Translations under genes and position numbers: made by a program
The notes under the pieces: generated by a model
What the model was told of the DNA's origin: nothing
What the model saw: only the letters and a program-made list of their open reading frames with translations
The model's database searches: none
Source of the DNA: Rubrivivax sp.
Lineage (GTDB): Bacteria; Pseudomonadota; Gammaproteobacteria; Burkholderiales; Burkholderiaceae_C
Assembly (NCBI GenBank): GCA_018780805.1
Contig: JADMJD010000016.1
Location: 1 to 61,521, forward strand
DNA length: 61,521 bases
Direction: 5' to 3'
Shown: positions 9,656-17,604 of the stretch, in pieces
Layout: every line of letters begins with the position of its first letter
Position numbering within the stretch: the stretch's first letter is position 1

Positions 9656-11294
9656 AGGCGTCCATCGCCACCGGGCCCGTCGCGAGCCCGGCCTCGGTAA
9701 GCACTGCGGCGATCGAATCGGCAATCCTCAGCGCAAGCAGCGGAGGCACAGCGTTTCCAACCTGCGTGTACTGGGAAGTTCTGTTGCCCAAAAAGACGTA
9801 GCTGTCCGGGAAGGTCTGCAATCGAGCGGCCTCCCTTACCGTGAGACTGCGACACTGCCGAACATCCGGGTGAATGAAGGCGTGCCCATCTTTCCCGATA
9901 TGGCTTGTGACCGTGGTTGCACACTCCCCTGCAATCTGAACTCTGAAGCGATCCTTGAATATTGACTTGGCCGGATTGTCACGATCGACGTTTTCGTGTT
10001 TCGGCAGTAGGCTGAGCGGGAAGTCGCCGAGCTTCGGGCTTCGGCCGACTGCCGAGCCATACGCAGAGACAAACAGGTATCGCACCAGATCGTCGGGCAT
10101 GTGGGCTCGGCACTCATGATTCGCAAGAACGCGGCTCGGACGATCACGAAGCCAGCTCATGAGCGCATCAGGCCGGCCTGCCCTTGTCGGCGCCGCAGGC
10201 TGCCGCTCAGCACCGGACGACACCGGCCCGCTTGATCGCAGTTCGCGGACAGCTTGCTCCATCGCGCTTGCCACAGCGCCGCCTATCGATCCCCGCCCAC
10301 TGAGTTCCTTCAGCGCCGTTGCATAGATCGGCAGCGAGAAGCAGTCGAGCAGTGACATGCCCTTACCTCTGTGCGATATAACGGGATGGAGCGGCGGCAG
10401 GTCCGAGATCGCTGACTCTACGGTTGCTGGCCGGGGGACTGTCTCAAGGTGCGGCACATCGGCCAGCTTCGAGATAACGTCGTTCCTGATCCCGCAGATG
10501 ATCACACGGTGTCGTGCTTGAGGAACTCCATGGTCCTCGGCACAAACAATGAAGTCATCCGGCTCCGGGTCAGTCGGCATCAGCGTGTTGCGGTCCAGAC
10601 TCACCAGCTTGTAGGAATGACCATTGTTTCTGCCGAGTGCGAGGTCCGGACGGGTCAGGTCATTCTGGATGCTCGTGAACATGCCCCTTTCCAGAACGCG
10701 ACTGGTCAACATGCCTTTCACGTTCTCCATCACAAACACGGCAGGCTGGAGATCCGCGATCACATTTAGGTACTCAAGATAGAGATAGTGCCGGTGGTCC
10801 CACTCCGCCCGATAGTCGCTCTTTGCGCGATTCCGGGATCGACCTACGATGGAGAACGCTTGACAGGGGGGCCCGCCGATCAGAACCGTGTTCCTTGGCA
10901 TCGTGCCGTTACGCCGCTTGAACGGCGCTAGCCTTGTTCGTATGCCCGCTGCAACTTCGTTTCTGTTGTCAGGGCCCAACTCGCACAACCACGCCTCGTC
11001 ACTCGCCGCCTTGCACGCTGCCCTGATCGCCGGGTCATTTGACGCTCGCAATGCCTCAAATGTCTCTGGCCATTCGGTCGACGCAATAGTCGCGTCCCAT
11101 TTTTGCCACGTAGAAGAGCCTGGTCCGACCTCTCGCATTAGTTCGCGGTGAGCCGCCCGTAGCCGCAACGTCTGCCAAGCCATTGGATCTTTTTCGATGG
11201 ACACAGCCAGCCTGAAATCGCAAGCGCGTGACCGCGAGAAGCCTTCGCCCAAGCCTCCAGGGCCAGCAAAGAGATCAACGACAGGTACCGACAT
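9648..11294 (-). CDS. DNA (cytosine-5) methyltransferase
   Basis: C5-cytosine methyltransferase that transfers a methyl group from AdoMet to cytosine in DNA. From ATG 11294 (548 aa) it shows motif I DLFAGPGGLGEGF at the N-terminus, motif IV GGPPCQAFS with catalytic Cys144, motif VI ENVKGM (Glu190), motif VIII QARHRVI and motif X QVGNAVPP. The region between VIII and X is long, as expected for a large target-recognition domain; the recognition sequence cannot be read from it. It forms a bicistron with vsr and converges on the DptFGH-like operon. No standard restriction endonuclease is adjacent. The start was chosen because motif I begins six residues later; no good ribosome binding site is visible. 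Confidence 0.93.
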   Translation of the reverse strand: MSVPVVDLFAGPGGLGEGFSRSRACDFRLAVSIEKDPMAWQTLRLRAAHRELMREVGPGSSTWQKWDATIASTEWPETFEALRASNDPAIRAACKAASDEAWLCELGPDNRNEVAAGIRTRLAPFKRRNGTMPRNTVLIGGPPCQAFSIVGRSRNRAKSDYRAEWDHRHYLYLEYLNVIADLQPAVFVMENVKGMLTSRVLERGMFTSIQNDLTRPDLALGRNNGHSYKLVSLDRNTLMPTDPEPDDFIVCAEDHGVPQARHRVIICGIRNDVISKLADVPHLETVPRPATVESAISDLPPLHPVISHRGKGMSLLDCFSLPIYATALKELSGRGSIGGAVASAMEQAVRELRSSGPVSSGAERQPAAPTRAGRPDALMSWLRDRPSRVLANHECRAHMPDDLVRYLFVSAYGSAVGRSPKLGDFPLSLLPKHENVDRDNPAKSIFKDRFRVQIAGECATTVTSHIGKDGHAFIHPDVRQCRSLTVREAARLQTFPDSYVFLGNRTSQYTQVGNAVPPLLALRIADSIAAVLTEAGLATGPVAMDACA

Positions 11295-11338
11295 TGGCGT
11301 GGTGTGACTCGTAGAGGATCGGTTCCATAGGTTGCGGA

Positions 11339-11361
11339 ACCAAGCTTGGTATGCTACCAAG
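11339..11361. promoter_or_regulatory. Interlocked inverted repeats upstream of the methyltransferase
   Basis: Three alternating half-sites: ACCAAG-CTTGGT (perfect 12-bp palindrome, 11339-11350), then CTTGGTA-TGC-TACCAAG (11345-11361). They lie about 45-65 bases upstream of the methyltransferase ATG on its strand, which fits an operator. The cognate regulator is unknown. Confidence 0.45.
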
Positions 11362-11675
11362 AGGAGTTGTGAAGGCTACGCGCGGTTGCCAAGCGAAGCT
11401 GCGGATGAGCTTGAACTCCACTACGACGTCGGCATCCTCGAAGCGTGAGGTCGAAGAGGTAGATCCGACGGCTCGAAGCCGGGAGGCTCGGTGAGCCGCA
11501 GAGGTCGCGACATGTTCGCGTCGGCCGTTGAGCCAAAGCACTCGGCCGCGAACTCTTCGCGGTTCTGGTGGAGGTGGCTCATCCTTGGCGGGGGCTTCGT
11601 CAATTCCGCTTTGGCTGCCAGCGTAACAGGCGAAGGGGCGGCTTCGGCCCAGGGCAAGGTACCTCCGCTGGCGCG

Positions 11676-11886
11676 TCACACGTGCTTGGCAATGAACTGA
11701 CGGACCAACACGAACAACGCCTCCGCGTCTTCGGACAGTACGGGCCCCAGCTTGGGTACGCCGTGACGGAAAGGACTGCTTGACGATGCGTCCTGCATTG
11801 GCAGTGGACCGCTCGGGAAACTCGAGTTTCTCTACGACCAGAAGATTTTCGGCCAGTAAACGTACTGCGCTGCCTCGGGTTTCTAG
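11676..11886 (-). pseudogene. Decayed gene fragment at island edge
   Basis: On the minus strand one frame encodes a protein-like segment (LETRGSAVRLLAENLLVV..., 11886 down to about 11780), and the next frame continues plausibly as HGVPKLGPVLSEDAEALFV and stops at 11676. Neither piece has a start; together they look like the C-terminal ~70 residues of one gene broken by a frameshift. I cannot name the family (the last helix is vaguely reminiscent of HEPN/DUF4145 ends). Between this and the methyltransferase (about 11362-11675) I see no convincing gene. Confidence 0.4.
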
Positions 11887-11957
11887 TCACCCAATGAATG
11901 CCCATGCGATCTAGCCTGCCAGCTAGGCAGCCCGAAGCGTAACTCGCTGTCGACCCC

Positions 11958-11971
11958 TGAAAGCGCTCCCA
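11958..11971. promoter_or_regulatory. Imperfect LacI-type operator upstream of the repressor gene
   Basis: TGAAAGCGCTCCCA matches the regulon palindrome in 12 of 14 positions and lies about 135 bases before the repressor ATG. It probably mediates weaker autoregulation. Confidence 0.55.
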
Positions 11972-12021
11972 CGCGCCCTCGCGCCGCTTAAACTGTCTCC
12001 CGTTGTGGTCAGGTTGGTGTT

Positions 12022-12038
12022 CCCCTGCACAACAGGGG
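12022..12038 (+). other. Small hairpin in the repressor leader
   Basis: CCCCTG-CACAA-CAGGGG, six-base-pair stem in the untranslated leader of the lacI-family gene, with no T-run after it. It may affect mRNA structure; function unknown. Confidence 0.3.
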
Positions 12039-12105
12039 CGCCACGCGGTTGACAGGCCGCGGCGGCCCCGGCGCACAACAACAGCTGACAGACAGGGCCC
12101 CAGGC

Positions 12106-13182
12106 ATGGCAGGCAAGACCGCACCCAAATCGGCACCGGTCCCGACCGGGCGGCGCCGCGCCTCTGCCGCGCCCGACGCAGGCAAGGTGACACTGGAGAT
12201 GGTGGCCGCCGCCGCCGGTGTCTCGCCCAGCACGGTGTCACGCATCCTGAATGGCACCGCGGTGGTCAGCGACGACAAACGCGCTGCGGTGGACGAGGCC
12301 GTGGCGCGGCTGGGGTTTGTGCCCAACCCGATGGCGCGTGGGCTGGCCGGCGGCCGCACGCTGAGCATCGGCGTCGTCACCCAGGCCATCGACAGCCCGT
12401 TTTATGGCGGCGCCCTGCGCGGCGTCGAAGAAGAGCTCAGCCGCGCCGGCTACAGCCCGCTGTTCGTCAGCGGCCACTGGAACGCGGCGCACGAAGCCCG
12501 CTGCATCGAGACCCTGCGCTCCCGCCGCGTCGACGGCATCATCGTGCTCACCGGCCGCCTCAGTGACGCGGCGCTGGCCGCCCATGCGCAGAACCTGCCG
12601 GTCGTGGTGACGGGCCGCAACATGAAGGCGCCCGGCCTGTACGCGCTGCACTTCGACAACTTCGAGGGCGGGCGCCTGGCCACGCACCACCTGCTGAGCC
12701 TGGGCCACCGGCGCATCGCCTTCATCAACGGCGACACCCGCCACCCCGACGCGCGGGAGCGCCAGCGCGGCTACCGCGCCGCGCTGGAAGCGGCGGGCCT
12801 GCCGTTCGAGTCGGCGCTGGTGGTGCCCGGCCAGTACACCGAGGACAGCGGCCGCATGGCGGTGGAGCGCCTGCTGGACAGCCGCGAGCCCTTCACCGCG
12901 ATCTTTGCCGCCAACGACCAGATGGCCTACGGCGCGCGCCTGGCGCTGCACCGGCGCAACCTGCACGTGCCGGGTGATGTGTCGCTGGTGGGCTTTGACG
13001 ACCTGCACAGCTCGCTCTACTGCATCCCGCCGCTGAGCACCGTGCACCACCCGGTCTACGAACTCGGGCAGCTGGCCGCCGCCACGATGCTGCAGCTGCT
13101 GGCCGGCGAGACGCCGACCGCGCAGCTGCCGACACCGCGCTTCATCGCCCGCGAATCCACGCGCCAGCGCCCCGGCGCCTGA
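12106..13182 (+). CDS. LacI-family repressor of the beta-glucan regulon
   Basis: 358-aa LacI/GalR regulator. After a ~27-residue basic, Ala/Pro-rich N-terminal tail comes the helix-turn-helix (VTLEMVAAAAGVSPSTVSRI) and hinge helix (PNPMARGLAGGRT), then a periplasmic-binding-protein-like sensor domain (IGVVTQAIDSPFYGG... SLVGFDDL) that should bind a sugar such as a gluco-oligosaccharide. ATG 12106 was chosen because the upstream ORF extension (to 12049) is rich in low-complexity sequence. It sits at the edge of the glucanase cluster, whose promoters carry TGAAAGCGCTTTCA, a palindrome of the type bound by LacI proteins with this recognition helix; control of them is an inference. An imperfect operator upstream suggests autoregulation. 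Confidence 0.92.
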   Translation: MAGKTAPKSAPVPTGRRRASAAPDAGKVTLEMVAAAAGVSPSTVSRILNGTAVVSDDKRAAVDEAVARLGFVPNPMARGLAGGRTLSIGVVTQAIDSPFYGGALRGVEEELSRAGYSPLFVSGHWNAAHEARCIETLRSRRVDGIIVLTGRLSDAALAAHAQNLPVVVTGRNMKAPGLYALHFDNFEGGRLATHHLLSLGHRRIAFINGDTRHPDARERQRGYRAALEAAGLPFESALVVPGQYTEDSGRMAVERLLDSREPFTAIFAANDQMAYGARLALHRRNLHVPGDVSLVGFDDLHSSLYCIPPLSTVHHPVYELGQLAAATMLQLLAGETPTAQLPTPRFIARESTRQRPGA

Positions 13183-13227
13183 GCGGCGTCTGGGCCGAGC
13201 CGAGGCCGGCCCCGCGATTACCCTCTG

Positions 13228-13256
13228 TTGACACGGCTGGCGCTGCGCCGTAAATT
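13228..13256 (+). promoter_or_regulatory. Sigma70-type promoter for the GH1-GH16-GH17-MFS operon
   Basis: TTGACA (13228-13233), 17-base spacer, TAAATT (13251-13256). The operator starts two bases after the -10 box, so a bound repressor would cover the transcription start. Confidence 0.75.
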
Positions 13257-13258
13257 CT

Positions 13259-13272
13259 TGAAAGCGCTTTCA
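13259..13272. promoter_or_regulatory. LacI-type operator 1
   Basis: Perfect 14-bp palindrome TGAAAGCGCTTTCA immediately downstream of the -10 box of the glucanase operon promoter. Confidence 0.85.
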
Positions 13273-13335
13273 TAGATTCGCCTGGCGGGCGTGTTGATGG
13301 GAGGCGACCCCCGGCCCCTCTGCCCCGTTTCCGCC

Positions 13336-14688
13336 ATGAACGCCACCGCGCCTTTCCACCCCGGCCACGCTTTCCCGCACGATTTTGTCTGGGGTGTCGC
13401 CACCAGCGCCTACCAGATCGAAGGTGCAGCCGCGGTCGATGGGCGTGGGCCCTCGGTCTGGGACAGTTTCTGTGCGGTGCCGGGCGCGATTGCCGACGGC
13501 AGCAACGGCGATGTCGCCTGCGATCACTACCACCGTTGGGCGCAGGACCTGGACCTGATCCGCGACCTGGGTGTCGATGCCTACCGCTTCTCGGTGTCGT
13601 GGCCGCGTGTGCAGCCCGATGGCATGGGCGCGTGGAATCCGAAGGGCCTGGCCTTTTACGAGCGCTTGGTCGATGGCCTGCTGGCCCGCGGCATCAAGCC
13701 CTACCTGACGCTGAACCACTGGGACCTGCCCGATGCGCTGCAGGCGCGTGGTGGCTGGGCGGCGCGTGACACGGTGCACCGCTTCGTCGATTACGCGCTG
13801 CAGATGGACCGCCACCTCGGCGACCGCATCGCCAGCATCACGTCCCACAACGAACCCTGGGTGATGGCGACGCTGGGCCACGAGACTGGCCTCTTCGCGC
13901 CCGGCATCAAACACCGCGCCACGGCGATGCAGGTGGCCCACCACCTGATGCTCAGCCACGGCCTGGCGCTGCAGGCGCTGCGCGCCCAGGGTTGCCAGGC
14001 CAGGCTGGGCATCGTGCTGAACCTGTCGCCCATCCGGGCCGCCACCGACCGCCCGGAAGACATCGCGCAGGCGCGGCTGGAAGACGGCCGCTCGGTGCGC
14101 TGGTACATGGACCCGCTGCTCCGCGGCGCCTACCCCGACGATGTGCTGCAGCACCTGGGTGCCGATGCCCCGCAGGTCGAGGCGGGCGACATGGCCGCGA
14201 TCCAGACGCCGCTGGATTTCCTGGGCCTGAACTACTACACCCGGTCGGTGGTCAGCGCCGATGGCAGCTGGGACGTGAAGACCAGCGGCAAGCCGCTGAC
14301 CGACATGGGCTGGGAGGTCTACCCCGAGGGCCTGACGGAGCTGCTGCTGCGCCTGCACCGCGACTGGCCGCTGCCGCCGCTGTACGTGAAAGAAAACGGC
14401 GCTGCGTTCAAGGACGTCTTTGCGGACGGCCGTGTGCACGACGTCGAGCGCACCGACTACATCGCGCGCCACATCGCGGCAGTGGGCGATGCGCTGCGCC
14501 AGGGGGTGCCGGTGGTCGGCTACATGGTCTGGAGCCTGCTCGACAACTTCGAGTGGGCCTCGGGTTATGCCAAGCGTTTTGGCATCGTGCACGTCGACTA
14601 CGCCACCCAGCAGCGCACGCTGAAGGACAGCGCGCTCTGGTACCGCGATTTCCTGCGCGCGCAGAAGCTTGCCCGCGCCGCACGCTGA
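13336..14688 (+). CDS. GH1 beta-glucosidase
   Basis: 450-aa retaining beta-glucosidase, the usual size of bacterial GH1. The N-terminal signature DFVWGVATSAYQIEGA, acid/base Glu173 in HNEP and nucleophile Glu353 in VKENG are all present, as is the WSLLDNFEW aglycone-loop motif. There is no signal peptide, so it should cleave imported gluco-oligosaccharides to glucose in the cytoplasm. ATG 13336 places the family N-terminus correctly; a GTG at 13291 and ATG at 13297 lie upstream in frame. It is first in an operon with GH16, two GH17 and an MFS-GH17 gene, directly under operator 1. Confidence 0.93.
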   Translation: MNATAPFHPGHAFPHDFVWGVATSAYQIEGAAAVDGRGPSVWDSFCAVPGAIADGSNGDVACDHYHRWAQDLDLIRDLGVDAYRFSVSWPRVQPDGMGAWNPKGLAFYERLVDGLLARGIKPYLTLNHWDLPDALQARGGWAARDTVHRFVDYALQMDRHLGDRIASITSHNEPWVMATLGHETGLFAPGIKHRATAMQVAHHLMLSHGLALQALRAQGCQARLGIVLNLSPIRAATDRPEDIAQARLEDGRSVRWYMDPLLRGAYPDDVLQHLGADAPQVEAGDMAAIQTPLDFLGLNYYTRSVVSADGSWDVKTSGKPLTDMGWEVYPEGLTELLLRLHRDWPLPPLYVKENGAAFKDVFADGRVHDVERTDYIARHIAAVGDALRQGVPVVGYMVWSLLDNFEWASGYAKRFGIVHVDYATQQRTLKDSALWYRDFLRAQKLARAAR

Positions 14689-14693
14689 GCACC

Positions 14694-15665
14694 ATGGCCA
14701 AAAAATCCGTCAAGAAGATCCCCGGCTGGAAGCTCGTCTGGCACGACGAGTTCGACGGCGACCAGATCGACCGCACGAAGTGGGACTTCGACATCGGCAA
14801 CGGCTTCTACGACTACAAGAACCACGCCTGGGTGCCCGGCTGGGGCAATGAAGAGCTGCAGTACTACACCGATGCGCCGGCCAATGCCAGCGTGAAGGAC
14901 AGCCTGCTCACCATCCGTGCGCAGAAAGAATCGCTGCACGGCTGCGGCTACACCTCGGCGCGGCTCAAGACGCGCCGGCGCGACGGCACGCCGCTGTTCA
15001 CCACGCTCTACGGCCGCGTCGAGTTCCGCGCCAAGGTGCCCTGGGGCAAAGGACTCTGGCCCGCGCTGTGGATGTTGCCGCAGGACGACCGGTACGGCGG
15101 CTGGGCCGCCAGCGGCGAGATCGACCTGATGGAGATCGTCGGTGACAAACCGCACGAGGTGCTCAACAGCATCCACTTCGGCTCGGTCTACCCCAAACGT
15201 TCGCTCATCACCTGGGTGCATCCCTTGCCCGCCGGCAGCACGGTGAGCGACTGGCATGTGTACGCGGTCGAGTGGGAGCCGGGCGAGATCCGCTTCTACG
15301 TCGACGACGTGCACACCTGCTCCTACAACCACTGGTGGAGTTGCAGCCGGCTCGAAGACGGTGTGGGTGTAGAGCCTCAGGGCCCGGCCGACCTCAACCC
15401 CTGGCCCGCGCCGTTTGACCAGCCCTTCTACCTGGTGATGAACGTGGCCGTGGGCGGCAACTTCCCCGGCGCGCCGAACGCCGCCACGCAATTCCCTGCC
15501 GAGTTGGTGGTGGATTACGTGCGGGTCTACGAGAAGCGCGGCGGCTACGGTGAGCCCCAGCCCATCGGGCCGGGCCAGTTCCCTTGGCAGAGCCTGCCGG
15601 CCGGCAAAACTGCCGCCAAGACTGCGGCCAAACCACCTGCAAAGCGCCGCGTCAAGGCGCGCTGA
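14694..15665 (+). CDS. GH16 beta-glucanase (laminarinase type), no signal peptide
   Basis: 323 aa. The catalytic signature GEIDLMEIVG carries nucleophile Glu142, Asp144 and acid/base Glu147; the extra residue (ExDxxE, beta-bulge type) is typical of laminarinases acting on beta-1,3-glucans. The protein begins MAKKSVKKIPGW with no secretion signal, which is unusual for GH16, whose members are mostly exported. The C-terminus carries an Ala/Lys/Pro-rich, highly basic tail of about 20 residues. It starts five bases after the GH1 stop. Probable role: cytoplasmic hydrolysis of imported beta-1,3-oligoglucosides. Confidence 0.9.
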   Translation: MAKKSVKKIPGWKLVWHDEFDGDQIDRTKWDFDIGNGFYDYKNHAWVPGWGNEELQYYTDAPANASVKDSLLTIRAQKESLHGCGYTSARLKTRRRDGTPLFTTLYGRVEFRAKVPWGKGLWPALWMLPQDDRYGGWAASGEIDLMEIVGDKPHEVLNSIHFGSVYPKRSLITWVHPLPAGSTVSDWHVYAVEWEPGEIRFYVDDVHTCSYNHWWSCSRLEDGVGVEPQGPADLNPWPAPFDQPFYLVMNVAVGGNFPGAPNAATQFPAELVVDYVRVYEKRGGYGEPQPIGPGQFPWQSLPAGKTAAKTAAKPPAKRRVKAR

Positions 15666-15677
15666 GAAAGCCCCCCC

Positions 15678-16646
15678 ATGTCCCGACCTGGCGCCTGCTC
15701 CGACCCTGTACCGTCGTCGGCCCCCACGGCACATGCCTCCGGAGGCCACGCGCCGGCCGGCAGCACGGACACCGGCCGCTGGGGCCCTGCCGTGGCCGAG
15801 GTCTGGACACCCGAAGCGCGCCGCAGCCTGGCCGCGCAGTTCAACGCCACGCTGCAGCGCGGTGTGCCGGGCCTGTGTTTCAGCCCCTACCTCGAAGGCC
15901 AGCAGCCCGGGGACCTCATCCCCGACGCGCAGATCCGCGAGCGCCTGCAGATCATCCGGCCGCACACCGGCTGGGTGCGCAGCTTCTCCTGCACTGACGG
16001 CCACGAACACACGCCGCGCATCGCGCACGAACTCGGCTTCAAGACGCTGGTCGGCGCCTGGCTGGGCACGGATGCGGCCATCAACGAACGCGAGCTGCAA
16101 GGCGTGATCGCCGTGGCCCAGGCCGGCCATGCCGACATCGTCGCCGTCGGCAACGAGGTGCTCCTGCGCGAGGACATGTCCGAGGACGAGCTGCTGGCCC
16201 ACATCCAGCGCGTGAAGGACGCGCTGCCCGGTGTGCCAGTGGGTTATGTCGACGCCTACTTCCTGTTCGAAAAACACCCGCGCATCACCGCCGCCTGCGA
16301 CGTGGTGCTGAGCAACTGCTACCCCTTCTGGGAAGGCTGCCCGCGCAGCCAGGCGCTGGCCTACATGCAGACCATGGTGCAGCGCGTGCGCGCGGTGGCA
16401 CCCGGCAAGCGCGTGGTGGTCAGCGAAACCGGCTGGCCCGACCAGGGCAGCAACTTTCAGGGCTCGGTGCCGTCGCGCGAGGGTGCGATGCAGTACTTCG
16501 TCGACACCTGCCGCTGGGCCGAAGAGGGCGGCATCGAGGTCTTCTGGTTCGCCGCTTTCGACGAGGCCTGGAAGGTCGGCGCCGAAGGTGACGTGGGCGC
16601 CTTCTGGGGGCTGTGGGACACACACGGCGCGCTCAAGTTCGGATGA
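15678..16646 (+). CDS. GH17 beta-1,3-glucanase-like protein (copy 1)
   Basis: 322 aa, GH17 TIM barrel. Acid/base Glu160 lies in VGNEVLLRE and nucleophile Glu250 in VSETGWP. The first ~40 residues are Pro/Ala/Ser-rich without the hydrophobic core of a signal peptide, so it is probably cytoplasmic. It is clearly paralogous to the GH17 domain of the MFS fusion two genes on: both share the GLCFS, HTxWVRSF and NCYPFWEG segments. Its stop overlaps the next start (ATGA). Substrate is inferred from cluster context as beta-1,3-gluco-oligosaccharides. Confidence 0.87.
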   Translation: MSRPGACSDPVPSSAPTAHASGGHAPAGSTDTGRWGPAVAEVWTPEARRSLAAQFNATLQRGVPGLCFSPYLEGQQPGDLIPDAQIRERLQIIRPHTGWVRSFSCTDGHEHTPRIAHELGFKTLVGAWLGTDAAINERELQGVIAVAQAGHADIVAVGNEVLLREDMSEDELLAHIQRVKDALPGVPVGYVDAYFLFEKHPRITAACDVVLSNCYPFWEGCPRSQALAYMQTMVQRVRAVAPGKRVVVSETGWPDQGSNFQGSVPSREGAMQYFVDTCRWAEEGGIEVFWFAAFDEAWKVGAEGDVGAFWGLWDTHGALKFG

Positions 16647-17584
16647 AGCCGATGCTCAAGCTCCCGACGGGCAACGCCATCTGCTACTCCGGCTACCGCG
16701 ACGGCCAGAACCCGGGTGACAAGACCTACCCGTCTCTGGCACAGATCCGCGAAGACCTGGCGCTGCTGCGCCGGAACTGGCAACTGCTGCGCCTGTACGA
16801 CTGCAGCCCACACGCCGAACGGGTGCTGCAGGTGATCACTGAGGACGGCCTGCCCTTGCAGGTGATGCTCGGCGCCTACCTGGGCGCGGAGATGAACAAC
16901 TTTGGCTGCCCCTGGGGTGGCACCTACAGCGAAGAACAGCTCGACGCCAACCGCGTGGAAAACGACGCCGAGATCCAGCGGCTGATCACGCTGGCGCAGC
17001 GTTACCCCGACACCGTGTTCTCGGTGGCCGTGGGCAACGAGGCCACGGTGGACTGGACCGACCACTTCGTGCCCGTGTCGCGCATGGTTGAACACGTGCG
17101 CCGCGTGAAGGCCGCGGTGCAGCAGCCGGTGACCTTCTGCGAGAACTACGTGCCCTGGCAGCACAAGCTGAGCCCCCTGGTGCCCGAGCTCGACTTCATC
17201 TCGCTGCACACCTACCCGGTGTGGGAATACAAACACATCCACGAGGCGCTGGACTACACCAAGGACAACGTGGCCAGCGTGGCCCGCCTGTACCCCGACA
17301 AACCCATCGTGATCACCGAAGCCGGCTGGTGCACCAACAGCAACGGCCGCGGCATGCACGCCGAACACGCGGTGCAGGAACTGCAGGCCGTCTACTACCA
17401 GGACCTGATGGACTGGACACGTGGGGCCGGCCTGCTGTGTTTTGTGTTCGAGGCCTTCGACGAAAACTGGAAGGGCTCACCCGACCCCCTGGAGCCCGAA
17501 AAACACTGGGGCCTGTTCACCGCCGACCGCCGCCCCAAGCGCGTGGTGCAGGCGCTGTACCCCGAGCTGGCGCCCGCGGCCTGA
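16643..17584 (+). CDS. GH17 glycosidase (copy 2, distinct subgroup)
   Basis: 313 aa from ATG 16643, overlapping the previous stop by four bases. It begins directly in the barrel (ICYSGYRDGQNPGDK) with no signal peptide. It has VAVGNEATVDW (acid/base Glu) and VITEAGW (nucleophile Glu) plus FEAFDENWK near the end. It differs from copies 1 and 3 and looks closer to the lipoprotein GH17 at 21357-23120 (shared NYSPY/YSGYR and GNETMVEW/GNEATVDW segments). Likely a cytoplasmic exo- or endo-beta-1,3-glucanase, or transglycosylase, acting on imported oligosaccharides. Confidence 0.87.
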   Translation: MKPMLKLPTGNAICYSGYRDGQNPGDKTYPSLAQIREDLALLRRNWQLLRLYDCSPHAERVLQVITEDGLPLQVMLGAYLGAEMNNFGCPWGGTYSEEQLDANRVENDAEIQRLITLAQRYPDTVFSVAVGNEATVDWTDHFVPVSRMVEHVRRVKAAVQQPVTFCENYVPWQHKLSPLVPELDFISLHTYPVWEYKHIHEALDYTKDNVASVARLYPDKPIVITEAGWCTNSNGRGMHAEHAVQELQAVYYQDLMDWTRGAGLLCFVFEAFDENWKGSPDPLEPEKHWGLFTADRRPKRVVQALYPELAPAA

Positions 17585-17604
17585 CCGCAGAAAGCACCCC
17601 CCCG

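Noticed and set aside
1..11294. Complete Dnd phosphorothioation system or BREX system
   Set aside because: No dndB-E-like genes and no PglZ, BrxC or Lon-like gene are present; only the restriction-like trio plus methyltransferase and Vsr are seen.
11275..11679. Several 60-134-aa frames between the methyltransferase and the lacI gene
   Set aside because: Mutually overlapping, without ribosome binding sites or family resemblance; only the fragment at 11676-11886 looks protein-like.
11905..11940. tRNA-like or attachment-site fold near CTGCCAGCTAGGCAG
   Set aside because: A small hairpin only; no cloverleaf, anticodon arm or TTCGA loop could be assembled.
14598..16625. 675-aa minus-strand frame across GH16 and GH17
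   Set aside because: Spans two real genes in antisense and has no recognisable motif.
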